DNA of 40,985 nt. It comes from an uncultured Erysipelotrichaceae bacterium. Its GTDB lineage: Bacteria; Bacillota_I; Bacilli_A; Erysipelotrichales; Erysipelotrichaceae. The number at the start of each line of letters is the position of its first letter. The stretch's first letter is position 1. The DNA lies in contig CACWLH010000013.1 of NCBI GenBank assembly GCA_902761625.1, forward strand, positions 1 through 40,985, written 5' to 3'. The position numbers and the translations under genes are program-made. Shown here piece by piece: positions 1 through 8,183 of the stretch. Under the pieces are notes generated by a model, which saw only the letters and a list, made by a program, of their open reading frames with translations, was not told where the DNA came from and searched no databases.

Positions 1-1
1 C

Positions 2-604
2 TCGATGAAAGAGATGATGGGATATTGTCAGAGAGATGATGTCGGCATTGTCGGCTGCCGTCTGCTTTATGAGGATGACACCATCCAGCATGCGGGTGTC
101 ATCGTCGGTGTCAGCGGCATTGCAGGACATGCCTTCAAGGATCATTACTCCGATGAATTCAATTATTTCAACCGTGCGGTAACCGTTCAGGATCTTTCCG
201 CAGTCACCGCAGCTGTGATGCTTGTGAAGAAGGAAGTCTATGATGAAGTGGGCGGACTGGACGAAAGCTTTGAGGTAGCATTCAATGACATCGACTTCTG
301 CTTAAGAGTGAGAGACTCCGGCAGGCTGGTGGTCTACAATCCGTATGCGTGCTTCCATCACTATGAATCCAAGTCACGCGGCATGGAGGATACGCCTGAA
401 AAACAGCAGCGCTTCCGCGGTGAAATTGTCCGCTTCCTGAAAAGACACAAGGATTTCCTCGCCAAGGGAGATCCGATGTACAATCCGAATCTGACGATTG
501 CGGATACAGACTACAATCTGAGAAATCTATGCTTTGACAAGGTTGGAGATCCATTCTACAGAAACCGTCAGCTCCATGAGCTGCTGAGCCTTGATTCCGA
601 CTGA
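2..604 (+). CDS. Glycosyltransferase family 2, C-terminal part (5' end outside window)
   Basis: The reading frame is open at the left edge, so the true start lies upstream; about 200 residues are visible. They match the C-terminal half of GT2 (GT-A fold) enzymes that move sugars, often rhamnose, from nucleotide donors onto polysaccharide. The stretch DDTIQHAGVIVG, the acceptor-loop motif VGGLDESFEVAFNDIDFC and the tail motif HHYESKSRG are visible. The same three landmarks recur in the GT2 gene at 3508-5082 (GTIQHGGVIIG, YNDVDYG, YHYESKSRG), so the two are paralogues. The N-terminal nucleotide-binding half and DxD motif are not in the window. The sugar and linkage cannot be read from sequence. 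Family call is strong; rhamnosyltransferase role is inference from the nearby rmlA and rmlB. Confidence 0.85.
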   Translation, partial: SMKEMMGYCQRDDVGIVGCRLLYEDDTIQHAGVIVGVSGIAGHAFKDHYSDEFNYFNRAVTVQDLSAVTAAVMLVKKEVYDEVGGLDESFEVAFNDIDFCLRVRDSGRLVVYNPYACFHHYESKSRGMEDTPEKQQRFRGEIVRFLKRHKDFLAKGDPMYNPNLTIADTDYNLRNLCFDKVGDPFYRNRQLHELLSLDSD

Positions 605-652
605 AGGGAAGCGGAATTGTTAAGTTTGCAAAACATGTTAAACTGCAATCAG

Positions 653-681
653 GTTTAAAGTGCTGATTGTGTTATGATAAT
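653..681 (+). promoter_or_regulatory. Weak candidate promoter for the 714-3444 gene pair
   Basis: GTTTAA and GATAAT are separated by 17 bases, about 30 bases before the start at 714. The -35 match is poor, so read-through from the upstream glycosyltransferase gene is equally possible. Confidence 0.3.
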
Positions 682-713
682 GAAGCTTCATCCTGAACAT
701 GAAAGGTACAGAT

Positions 714-1439
714 ATGAGTGAGTCTAGAAAAATCAGCAAAAGAAACAGAAAGATCAATAACATTCTCCTGCTGATCTTAATGATACTGCCTCTGCTTGTT
801 GTGGCTGCGTTTGCCGCGAATATCATCCGCGTCAAAAACGCTGAAACGGGCAGCGGCGAAACGATCGTGGAGGAGGAACCTGAAAAAATCGAAAATGAAT
901 ATACCAATGCGTATTATTCAATCGGTTATAATGCCACGGATGTTACCAAGCAGTATTTCAAAGAACTGGATGCCGCGCTGGAAAAGGAAACACCTGACCG
1001 TGCAGAGATTTCATCCGCGCTGGTAAAGTGCTTTGTCAGTGAATATTACACATGGACAAACAAGGACGGAAACTATGACATCGGCGGCATGCAGTATATC
1101 TATTCAGATGAAAGAGCTGATTTTGAAAAATACACCCGCTATGGTTTCTATGCGGATATGGATCTGTATCTGACGCAGTATGGAAGAGATCAGCTGATAG
1201 AAATCAAAGATGTCACAATCAACAGTGCGGCACAGACCGACCCTTATTATCTGGAAGACGGTGTGACGGCATTGGATTGCTATATGGTGGATGCGTCCTG
1301 GACTTACAATGAGAACACGCCGATGGATATCGGAAGCATGCAGTCTTCAGCGGTTTTCATGGTTGTGGATCATGGCGGCAGGATGGAGATCGCAGCCATC
1401 AACTATCAGCAGCAGGAGGAGGAAAGTTATGAATATTGA
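714..1439 (+). CDS. Single-pass membrane protein of unknown function, translationally coupled to LCP ligase
   Basis: Not recognised as a named family. The protein (241 aa from the chosen start) has a basic N-terminus, one membrane segment at about residues 16-36 (LLLILMILPLLVVAAFAA), a short acidic linker and an extracellular domain of about 180 residues. That domain has alternating helices and beta-strands ending in a strand-rich part, in the size range of NTF2-like/VirB8-like folds; this is only an impression. ATG 714 is chosen because AAAGG at 702-706 lies seven bases upstream; an in-frame ATG at 699 lacks a ribosome site. The last 11 bases overlap the LCP gene that follows, and that gene's ribosome site sits inside this one. 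The coupling suggests the two proteins act together at the cell surface. Confidence 0.7.
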   Translation: MSESRKISKRNRKINNILLLILMILPLLVVAAFAANIIRVKNAETGSGETIVEEEPEKIENEYTNAYYSIGYNATDVTKQYFKELDAALEKETPDRAEISSALVKCFVSEYYTWTNKDGNYDIGGMQYIYSDERADFEKYTRYGFYADMDLYLTQYGRDQLIEIKDVTINSAAQTDPYYLEDGVTALDCYMVDASWTYNENTPMDIGSMQSSAVFMVVDHGGRMEIAAINYQQQEEESYEY

Positions 1440-3444
1440 TGAAAACAAAAAGCTTCCTGAATTCCCCGCTGATGAAACCATTGATATTCTGTTTGGTTCA
1501 TCCGGCAAACAGACTGATGAAGCCAATGACGGAGCGACTGTTCAGCTTTCCGTGGTAACCGACGATGAGGACGAGAATGAGGAACCGGCAAGAAAGCCGG
1601 CACCCGAGAAACCAAAGCGTGAACCAAGGAAAAAGAAAACAGGCAGTTTCAACAAGGACATGACCGTATTCAATATCGTGCTGACCATCGTGACGGTCAT
1701 CGTGAATATTCTGGTCATCAGCATATTGTTCGGTACAACCCGTTTCTCCGCCCTTGACAAGGATATCTTTATCAAGGTCAATCTGATCGTCATGTTTGTG
1801 CTGATTCTGATTGATGTGCTGATCTGGCTGAGCATCCGCACAAAAAAGATCGCCGTCTTTGTGGCAGCTGTTGCGGTATTGATTATCAGCAGTGCGGCCG
1901 GTGTCTATGGCGCCTATGCGATGAACCGGGTTGATACCAACCTTGATACCATCACTGCCAAGGAACACAATACCGATATCAATACCAGTCTGGTCATTTA
2001 CACAAAGAGCAGCGGCGGTATCATCATGGACGTTGAAGACCTCGAAGGAAAGAAAATCGGCGTGGTCGAAGGAACGGATGCGGCGACGCTCGGAAAAGAG
2101 CGGATCAAAGCGGAAGGACTCAATGTCACCTATTCAAATTATCTGTCATTTGCGGAAGCTTTCAAGGCACTGGTGTCAGAAGAAATTGACTGTGCGGTAC
2201 TGCCGGCCAATTATGCAAATGCGGTCGGCACCGAGGAACAGCTGGAGCCGTTCATCGTCGATACAGCCGCAATCCTGACATTCACCGAGAGCGTGGTTCA
2301 GTCCGGAACCGACGGTGCGGAAAAGGATCTGACTTCCGAACCGTTCACGGTTCTGATCTCCGGTGAAAATGAAGGCCTTGCGGATACGATCATTATCGTG
2401 TCGGTGAACCCGGTTTCGATGAAGATCACAATGACCTCCATCGCCCGTGACTCCTTTGTCCCGATTACCTGCTATAACTACGGTTCGAGCAAAATCAACT
2501 CAGCCCACGCGGTTTCAGAAGCGTGCCTGGTTGACACGGTCACATATATGACCGGCATTGACATCGACTATACCGTTGAATTCAACTTCGCATCGGTCAT
2601 CCAGGTTGTCGACGCGGTCGGCGGTGTGGATGTGTACAATCCGATTGAATTCATGGGCCAGTGCTGGGATGTCGAAACAGACAGCCTCGTGGTTCTGCCG
2701 ATCCCGGCCGGCGATGTTCATCTCAACGGTCAGCAGGCGCTTGGCTTCGTGCGTGAAAGATATGCATTTGAAGAAGGCGACTTTGCCCGTCAGCAGCACC
2801 AGCAGGAAGTCATCGAACAGATTGTCAAACGGGTTATGGATACAAGAGACCCGAACACATATCTGAAGATTCTCGATGCGGCCGGTGCCAATATCAGAAC
2901 AAACCTGTCCACGGATCAGATGGTCCAGTTCATCAGCTATGCGATGAAAAAGGCGAGAAGATATTACGCTCCGGAAAATCCGGTCGGCGTCATGAATATC
3001 ATCAACTCAAGAATCGCGGGATGGGCAGCGCAGAAATGGGATGATTCCCTGGCAATGTATCTGTATGTCTACTTCCCGTTTGACGGTGCAAGTATTGACA
3101 CCTATAACTATGTTGCCAGAAATACCAATCTCTGGACAATGGCTGGCATTCCGCAGGATGTTTCCTGGAGTGCAGCCGCGCCGGCATTTGAACCTCCGGC
3201 AATTTCCGCTGAATGGTATGCGGGAGAAGTCGGTGCAACCGTGATCGGCGGACCGCCTGAGCCGACTCCCGAAGCGACAACGGAGGCCGCGGAACCTGCC
3301 CCTGTTGAAGAAGTGCCTGCCGAACCTGCTCCTGCGGAGGAGGTGCCGGCGGAACCCGCTCCGGCGGAAGAGACACCGGCAGAACAGCCTGCCGAACCTG
3401 CCCCTGCTGAAGAAGCACCGGCGGAACAGGGAGAAAATCCGTAA
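1429..3444 (+). CDS. LytR-CpsA-Psr (LCP) family ligase with extra solute-binding-like domain and AEPAP tail
   Basis: LCP enzymes transfer lipid-linked glycans such as wall teichoic acid or capsule onto peptidoglycan outside the membrane. The 671-aa protein has an acidic cytoplasmic N-terminus, about three membrane segments (residues 75-165), then a periplasmic-binding-like segment (residues ~195-285, LEGKKIGVVEGTDAATLG and a DCAVLPANYANA stretch). The LCP domain follows from ~320: DTIIIVSVNP, the conserved Arg in ARDSF, and RERYAFEEGDFARQ. The tail from ~605 is Pro/Ala/Glu rich. ATG 1429 is preceded by AGGAGG and makes an 11-base overlap with the upstream gene; the frame is open further upstream but lacks a site. 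It is longer than a typical LCP protein (300-450 aa). Substrate is inferred to be the rhamnose-containing glycan of this locus. Confidence 0.88.
   Translation: MNIDENKKLPEFPADETIDILFGSSGKQTDEANDGATVQLSVVTDDEDENEEPARKPAPEKPKREPRKKKTGSFNKDMTVFNIVLTIVTVIVNILVISILFGTTRFSALDKDIFIKVNLIVMFVLILIDVLIWLSIRTKKIAVFVAAVAVLIISSAAGVYGAYAMNRVDTNLDTITAKEHNTDINTSLVIYTKSSGGIIMDVEDLEGKKIGVVEGTDAATLGKERIKAEGLNVTYSNYLSFAEAFKALVSEEIDCAVLPANYANAVGTEEQLEPFIVDTAAILTFTESVVQSGTDGAEKDLTSEPFTVLISGENEGLADTIIIVSVNPVSMKITMTSIARDSFVPITCYNYGSSKINSAHAVSEACLVDTVTYMTGIDIDYTVEFNFASVIQVVDAVGGVDVYNPIEFMGQCWDVETDSLVVLPIPAGDVHLNGQQALGFVRERYAFEEGDFARQQHQQEVIEQIVKRVMDTRDPNTYLKILDAAGANIRTNLSTDQMVQFISYAMKKARRYYAPENPVGVMNIINSRIAGWAAQKWDDSLAMYLYVYFPFDGASIDTYNYVARNTNLWTMAGIPQDVSWSAAAPAFEPPAISAEWYAGEVGATVIGGPPEPTPEATTEAAEPAPVEEVPAEPAPAEEVPAEPAPAEETPAEQPAEPAPAEEAPAEQGENP
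3289..3432 (+). repeat. In-frame tandem decapeptide repeat (AEPAPAEEVP)
   Basis: Four imperfect copies of a ten-residue unit AEPAPxEExP plus a partial unit (AEQP) form the C-terminus of the LCP protein. Copies differ at synonymous sites, so the array is not freshly expanded. Such Pro/Ala/Glu tails usually act as extended spacers in the wall. Confidence 0.85.
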
Positions 3445-3451
3445 AATCAAC

Positions 3452-3478
3452 AAACGGGAGGGCAAAGCCTTCCCGTTT
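3452..3478 (+). terminator. Strong hairpin after LCP gene, short T tract
   Basis: A 12-bp stem (AAACGGGAGGGC with GCCTTCCCGTTT, one G-T pair) closes a three-base AAA loop, eight bases after the LCP stop. Only three T residues follow, so termination may be partial. TAGAAT at 3483-3488 just downstream could be a -10 element for the next gene. Confidence 0.65.
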
Positions 3479-3507
3479 CATGTAGAATAGATAGGAAGTA
3501 AAAGCCT

Positions 3508-5082
3508 ATGACAGAATCAAAGCTGAACGCGATTGCCAGTCTGATCGGTAAAGCGCTGCACATCTGGGCGGTGCAGTATCATTTTGTCATTCCCCGGGAA
3601 ATACTGAAAATGTATATCGACAAGTTCACCCATGAGCGCAGAAATATCGCCCGCTACGGCTGCCGGTTTTTTGATCCGCATGATGGTGAACAATACCGGA
3701 AATGGCTCTCGTTCAGAACCTCCGCCCTGGATCCGTCAAAAAAGCGCAATGATATCACCGCTGTCGCAGAAAACGCACTGCTTGATCTGAGCGCAGTCCA
3801 TACGGAATATGCGCTGATTGTTTCAGAAGGATGTCAGCTGTATCCGGGCTATGCGTCTGTGCTGCCTGAAGAAGGGGATGTGATCTATTTCGATCATGAC
3901 AGAACAGATGATGCAGGACAGCGCTTTGAGCCTGTCCTCAAACCTGATTTTTCATATAACACATTGCGCAGTTTCAACTATATCGGCCGCTGTTTCGCTG
4001 TGAAAACAGAATTGCTCAGACAGTTTGAAGGAGAGCCATGGAATCCATACCGGTGGGTGCTTCAGCTCAGCGATCAGACAAAGAAGATCACTCATGTCAG
4101 TGAGATCGTCTATGCCGATCAGAAATCCTTTGCATGTGAAGCTGAAACATTGCGTGAATATCTTTCTCAAAGCAATACCAGGGCAGCGGTGCGCGTGAAT
4201 GCGGATCAGATCAGCTGCACGGTTGAATATGAGACCCAGGGCAATCCATTGATCTCAATCATCATTCCCACCAAGGACGGGCTGGATGTGCTGCGCACAT
4301 GTGTTGATTCCATTTTCAGAAAGACAGTCTGGCCCCGCTATGAAATCATCATTGCGGACAATAACAGTGAAAAACAGGAGACACTGGATTACTTCCGCGC
4401 ATTGAAAGAAGCGCATGACAATGTGCAGGTGGTCCGGGTGGATGCGCCGTTCAATTTCTCCTATATCAACAACCGGGCTGCGGAATATGCCAATGGGGAA
4501 TACTTCGTGCTTTTGAACAATGACACCGAAGTCATCAGTCCTGACTGGCTGGATCAGATGGCCGGCTATGCGCAAAGGTACAACGTCGGCACGGTCGGTG
4601 TGAAACTGTATTATGAGGACGGCACCATCCAGCATGGCGGTGTGATCATCGGCAAGGGCGGTGCGGCTGCCCACCGCTGGTACAGATGCGAGAAGGATGT
4701 GCGGGATTATCTGTTCACATTGAGCGCACCCAATGACGTGGGCTGTGTGACCGCCGCCTGCATGATGACATCCCGTAAATGCTGGCAGGAAATGAACGGT
4801 CTGAATGAAGAGCTTGCCGTTCAGTACAATGATGTGGATTATGGACTGCGTCTGTTGAAAGCGGGATACTTCAATGTGTTCCTGCCTTCGGTTGAGCTGT
4901 ATCATTATGAATCAAAATCCAGAGGAATCGACACGGACCGCAAAGCGGTGAAGCGCTTCTTTGAGGAAGTGAACTGGTTCAAGGAACATTATGCGGCTTA
5001 TATCATTCATGATCCGTTCTACAATGACGGCTTTGACAAGAGCTATGATTATATGCTGATCGCGTCAAGCGGGAGAAATTAA
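3508..5082 (+). CDS. Glycosyltransferase family 2 with long N-terminal extension
   Basis: The 524-aa protein has an unassigned N-terminal region (residues 1-245) and a GT2 catalytic domain from ~248 (LISIIIPTKDGLDVL). The nucleotide-binding strand IIIADNNS and the metal-binding Asp of LLNNDTEV (about residue 338) are present, followed by the acceptor motif QYNDVDYG and the tail YHYESKSRG. This layout matches large rhamnan/polysaccharide glycosyltransferases. No membrane segment is seen, so it likely works at the cytoplasmic face on lipid-linked glycan. ATG 3508 has AGGAAG at 3493-3498. It is a paralogue of the truncated gene at the left edge. Because rmlA follows within 50 bases, a dTDP-rhamnose donor is likely but inferred. 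Confidence 0.9.
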   Translation: MTESKLNAIASLIGKALHIWAVQYHFVIPREILKMYIDKFTHERRNIARYGCRFFDPHDGEQYRKWLSFRTSALDPSKKRNDITAVAENALLDLSAVHTEYALIVSEGCQLYPGYASVLPEEGDVIYFDHDRTDDAGQRFEPVLKPDFSYNTLRSFNYIGRCFAVKTELLRQFEGEPWNPYRWVLQLSDQTKKITHVSEIVYADQKSFACEAETLREYLSQSNTRAAVRVNADQISCTVEYETQGNPLISIIIPTKDGLDVLRTCVDSIFRKTVWPRYEIIIADNNSEKQETLDYFRALKEAHDNVQVVRVDAPFNFSYINNRAAEYANGEYFVLLNNDTEVISPDWLDQMAGYAQRYNVGTVGVKLYYEDGTIQHGGVIIGKGGAAAHRWYRCEKDVRDYLFTLSAPNDVGCVTAACMMTSRKCWQEMNGLNEELAVQYNDVDYGLRLLKAGYFNVFLPSVELYHYESKSRGIDTDRKAVKRFFEEVNWFKEHYAAYIIHDPFYNDGFDKSYDYMLIASSGRN

Positions 5083-5092
5083 CCTCTCACTA

Positions 5093-5101
5093 TGGTAAAA
5101 T
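5093..5101 (+). promoter_or_regulatory. Extended -10 element (TGGTAAAAT) before rmlA
   Basis: TG-G-TAAAAT fits the extended -10 pattern 30 bases before the rmlA start; no good -35 box is visible. AAGGAG at 5113-5118 is 13 bases from the ATG, a long spacing. Confidence 0.4.
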
Positions 5102-5131
5102 AGGGTTGGTTTAAGGAGAATATCAATTATT

Positions 5132-6052
5132 ATGAAGGGAATTATTCTTGCCGGCGGAAGCGGCACAAGATTATATCCATTGACGAGAGTCACATCCAAG
5201 CAGCTTCTGCCTGTCTATGACAAACCGATGATTTATTATCCACTCAGCACGCTCATGCTGGCGGGAATCAGGGACATTCTGATCATTTCCACACCGCATG
5301 ATCTGCCCAATTTTGAAAAGCTGCTCGGTGACGGAAGCGAGTTCGGCGTGAAATTCTCATATCAGGTCCAGGAAGTTCCGGACGGACTGGCCAGAGCCTT
5401 CACACTCGGTGAGGAGTTCATCGGCAAGGATTGCGCCTGCCTGGTGCTTGGCGACAATATCTTCTACGGCAACCATTTCGGAAGAATGCTCAAGGAAGCG
5501 GTCCGCAATGCGGAGGAGAATCACAGAGCGACCATTTTCGGAAAGTATGTCAATGATCCGGAACGTTTCGGCATCGCTGAATTCGACGATGAGGGCAGAG
5601 TGATTTCACTTGAGGAAAAACCTGCAAATCCGAAATCCAATTACGCGGTGGTCGGTCTGTACTTCTATGACAACCGGGTTGTGGAATATGCGAAGAGTCT
5701 GAAACCTTCCGCCCGCGGAGAATATGAGATCACGGACCTGAATAAAATCTTCCTTGAGGAAGACCGTCTTGATCTTCAGGTTCTCGGCAGAGGTTTCTCA
5801 TGGGTTGACACCGGCACGATCGAATCGATGGCGGAAGCGACAAACTATGTCCGCTCCATCGAGCATGTGCAGGGAATCCGTATCTCCGTTCCGGAAGAAA
5901 TCGCACTGTACAACGGCTGGATCACAGAAGAGCAGCTGCTGAAACACGCGGATGATTACGGCAAGAGCCCGTACGGCGAATATCTGAGAACCATCGCCAA
6001 GGGACATGTCCAGAATCCGATTAAAAAACAGATCATCAGGGAGAAGAAATAA
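5132..6052 (+). CDS. rmlA: Glucose-1-phosphate thymidylyltransferase
   Basis: First step of dTDP-L-rhamnose synthesis: glucose-1-phosphate plus dTTP gives dTDP-glucose. The 306-aa length is standard. The nucleotide-binding signature [11 protein letters not shown] (residues 8-18) followed by [17 protein letters not shown] is textbook RmlA, and [27 protein letters not shown] and the [10 protein letters not shown] motif are all in place. rmlB begins four bases after its stop, so the two are co-transcribed and probably coupled. rmlC and rmlD, needed to finish dTDP-rhamnose, are not in the window. Confidence 0.97.
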   Translation: MKGIILAGGSGTRLYPLTRVTSKQLLPVYDKPMIYYPLSTLMLAGIRDILIISTPHDLPNFEKLLGDGSEFGVKFSYQVQEVPDGLARAFTLGEEFIGKDCACLVLGDNIFYGNHFGRMLKEAVRNAEENHRATIFGKYVNDPERFGIAEFDDEGRVISLEEKPANPKSNYAVVGLYFYDNRVVEYAKSLKPSARGEYEITDLNKIFLEEDRLDLQVLGRGFSWVDTGTIESMAEATNYVRSIEHVQGIRISVPEEIALYNGWITEEQLLKHADDYGKSPYGEYLRTIAKGHVQNPIKKQIIREKK

Positions 6053-6056
6053 GATT

Positions 6057-7076
6057 ATGAATATTATCGTTACCGGCGGAGCCGGCTTCATCGGTTCCAA
6101 CTTTATCTTTCACATGTTGAAGGAACATCCGGATTACAGAATTGTATGTCTGGACAAACTGACTTATGCGGGCAATCTTTCCACACTTGAGCCGGTTATG
6201 GACAATCCGAATTTCCGTTTTGTCAAACTGGATATCTGCGACAGAGAGGGTGTCTATAAACTGTTTGAGGAAGAACATCCTGATATGGTTGTCAATTTCG
6301 CGGCGGAAAGCCACGTGGACAGATCCATTGAAAATCCGGAAGTCTTCCTGAACACCAATATCATCGGCACTGCCACACTCATGGATGCGTGCAGAAAGTA
6401 CGGCATCAAGAGATATCACCAGGTTTCCACCGATGAGGTCTATGGAGATCTGCCTCTGGACAGACCGGATCTCTTCTTCACCGAAGAAACTCCGATCCAT
6501 ACCAGCTCACCTTACAGCTCTTCCAAGGCCGGCGCTGACCTGCTTGTTCTGGCTTATCACAGAACCTATGGCCTGCCTGTGACCATCAGCAGATGTTCCA
6601 ATAACTACGGTCCGTATCACTTCCCCGAAAAGCTGATCCCGCTGATGATCATCAATTGTCTTCATGATAAGCCGCTGCCGGTTTACGGCGAAGGTCTCAA
6701 TGTGAGAGACTGGCTCTATGTTGAGGATCATTGCCGTGCCATCGATCTGATTATCCACAAAGGCAGAGTCGGTGAAGTCTACAATGTCGGCGGTCACAAT
6801 GAGATGAAGAACATCGACATCGTGAAACTCATCTGCAAGGCACTGGATAAGCCGGAAAGCCTGATTACCCATGTGACTGACCGCAAGGGCCATGACATGC
6901 GCTATGCGATCGATCCGACCAAGATCCACAATGAGCTCGGCTGGCTTCCGGAAACAAAGTTCGCGGACGGCATCAAGAAGACCATCCAGTGGTATCTTGA
7001 CAATGAGGACTGGTGGCAGCCGATCATTTCCGGTGAATACCAGAATTATTACGAAAAGATGTACGGCGACAGATAA
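6057..7076 (+). CDS. rmlB: dTDP-glucose 4,6-dehydratase
   Basis: Second enzyme of dTDP-rhamnose synthesis, an NAD-dependent short-chain dehydrogenase/reductase making dTDP-4-keto-6-deoxyglucose. The 339-aa protein opens with the Rossmann glycine motif TGGAGFIGSNF, followed by LDKLTYAGN, NFAAESHVDRSI, the STDEVYG strand and the catalytic Tyr/Lys pair in PYSSSKAGAD. ATG 6057 is chosen because AGGGAGAAG at 6039-6047 precedes it and the protein then begins MNIIVTGGAGF as in homologues; an in-frame upstream start at 6006 would overlap rmlA and disrupt this. A perfect terminator at 7101-7143 ends the unit. Confidence 0.97.
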   Translation: MNIIVTGGAGFIGSNFIFHMLKEHPDYRIVCLDKLTYAGNLSTLEPVMDNPNFRFVKLDICDREGVYKLFEEEHPDMVVNFAAESHVDRSIENPEVFLNTNIIGTATLMDACRKYGIKRYHQVSTDEVYGDLPLDRPDLFFTEETPIHTSSPYSSSKAGADLLVLAYHRTYGLPVTISRCSNNYGPYHFPEKLIPLMIINCLHDKPLPVYGEGLNVRDWLYVEDHCRAIDLIIHKGRVGEVYNVGGHNEMKNIDIVKLICKALDKPESLITHVTDRKGHDMRYAIDPTKIHNELGWLPETKFADGIKKTIQWYLDNEDWWQPIISGEYQNYYEKMYGDR

Positions 7077-7100
7077 TCCGCCAATCTGTTTCAATTTCTC

Positions 7101-7143
7101 AGCAGTGAGTCATCTCCGGATGGAGAGGTTTCACTGCTTTTTT
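7101..7143 (+). terminator. Rho-independent terminator after rmlB
   Basis: Stem AGCAGTGA / TCACTGCT (8 bp, perfect) with a small inner CTCC/GGAG helix and a run of six T residues, 24 bases after the rmlB stop. Confidence 0.9.
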
Positions 7144-7170
7144 AGTGAAAGAAGAAAAATCTGTAAGAAA

Positions 7171-7198
7171 TTGTTACGGACATACAGAATGATATTGA
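7171..7198 (+). promoter_or_regulatory. Candidate promoter for lipoprotein gene
   Basis: TTGTTA and TATTGA with a 16-base spacer, located just after the rmlB terminator and about 30 bases before the lipoprotein start. Confidence 0.45.
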
Positions 7199-7227
7199 AG
7201 AGGTTTAACAGAAAGGGGGATCAGAAC

Positions 7228-7956
7228 ATGAAACGATTGGTTCATTGCATGCTTGCCCTGTTATTGGTTTTCACCGTTTCCGGATGTGAGACGGCAAAGA
7301 ATGTAATCCGGCAGGCTGCGGCTTTTGAAATCGGCGGGCCTGCATTGTATCAGGGGATTCCGGAAAATCCCGATGATGTGATTTTCAGATCGTGGGCACA
7401 GGTATGTTATGAAGGACCGGCCGGCTCGCTTAAGGAATTAATTGAAAACAGTGATGCAGTCATTTACGGCGAAGTCACGGATGTGGGATTCATGGAAAGC
7501 GATCTGCTGATCAACACCGTGGCATCCATCCGGGTGATTGAACCGCTGTACGGAAATTATTCTGCCGGCAATGTCAGAATCATAAAGGAAGGCGGATATC
7601 TGCCTGCGGATGTGTATTATGGCATCCACGGTGTCAACGAGAATACCGTTGACGAAAGCGGCAGAAAGATCATGGATTACAGTGACGAGGAACTGAAGAC
7701 AAAATATGTCAGCTATGAACCGGACGGCTTCATCTGTCTGAAACCGGGCGACAAAGGAATCTATTTCCTCACAAAGACAAATGTGATCAAGGATGGGTAT
7801 TGGATTACCTCCGCGCCGTTTGACGGTGAGTATCTCGAAAACCAGGATCATCAGTTTTACGTTTATCTGATGAAGGAAGATCCGGCTGATCCTGAGGGAA
7901 ATGCATTCTTCACCTTTGAACAGGTGAAAGAAGCCGTTCAGAACGCGATTCATTAA
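7228..7956 (+). CDS. Lipoprotein of unknown function
   Basis: A 242-aa protein with an N-terminal lipoprotein signal: basic MKR, hydrophobic LLALLLVFTV-type core and a VSGC lipobox (Cys at about residue 20), so it should be lipid-anchored to the outer face of the membrane. The mature part contains a stretch starting LKELIENSDAVIYGEVTDVG followed by beta-strand pairs and KEGGYLP, reminiscent of small beta-barrel-like domains common in secreted Bacillota proteins; I cannot name the family. ATG 7228 follows GAAAGGGGG at 7211-7219. The gene stands alone between two strong terminators, so it is its own transcription unit inside the glycan locus. Function is unknown. Confidence 0.8.
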   Translation: MKRLVHCMLALLLVFTVSGCETAKNVIRQAAAFEIGGPALYQGIPENPDDVIFRSWAQVCYEGPAGSLKELIENSDAVIYGEVTDVGFMESDLLINTVASIRVIEPLYGNYSAGNVRIIKEGGYLPADVYYGIHGVNENTVDESGRKIMDYSDEELKTKYVSYEPDGFICLKPGDKGIYFLTKTNVIKDGYWITSAPFDGEYLENQDHQFYVYLMKEDPADPEGNAFFTFEQVKEAVQNAIH

Positions 7957-7972
7957 ACAGAATATAATGTGC

Positions 7973-8019
7973 AAAAAAAGGAAGAAAGCTTTGCCTGCCA
8001 GCGCAATCTTCCTTTTTTT
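7973..8019. terminator. Bidirectional terminator with 13-bp perfect stem
   Basis: AAAAAAAGGAAGA pairs perfectly with TCTTCCTTTTTTT around a 21-base loop; the A and T runs make it able to stop transcription from both sides. It follows the lipoprotein gene by 16 bases. Confidence 0.9.
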
Positions 8020-8183
8020 ACGCATGTTGTGAATGATAAGCTGGCATGATGCATGTTTTTTCAATACAATATGAATACTTCTTCTTTTAACAAAAGAAAG
8101 ACGGAAAAACACTGCTGCAGTCATATGGATTGCAATACAAAAACTCCGCCGGAAATATGAATTTCGGCAGAAAGGGAATCATT

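Noticed and set aside
699..713. Upstream ATG for the coupled membrane protein
   Set aside because: No ribosome site; ATG 714 has AAAGG at proper spacing.
1498..1968. Minus-strand frame under the first LCP gene
   Set aside because: His/Asp-rich translation typical of an antisense shadow; the plus strand encodes a clear LCP protein with a good ribosome site.
3002..3481. Two overlapping minus-strand frames opposite the AEPAP repeat
   Set aside because: Open only because of the low-complexity Pro/Ala/Glu codons on the plus strand.
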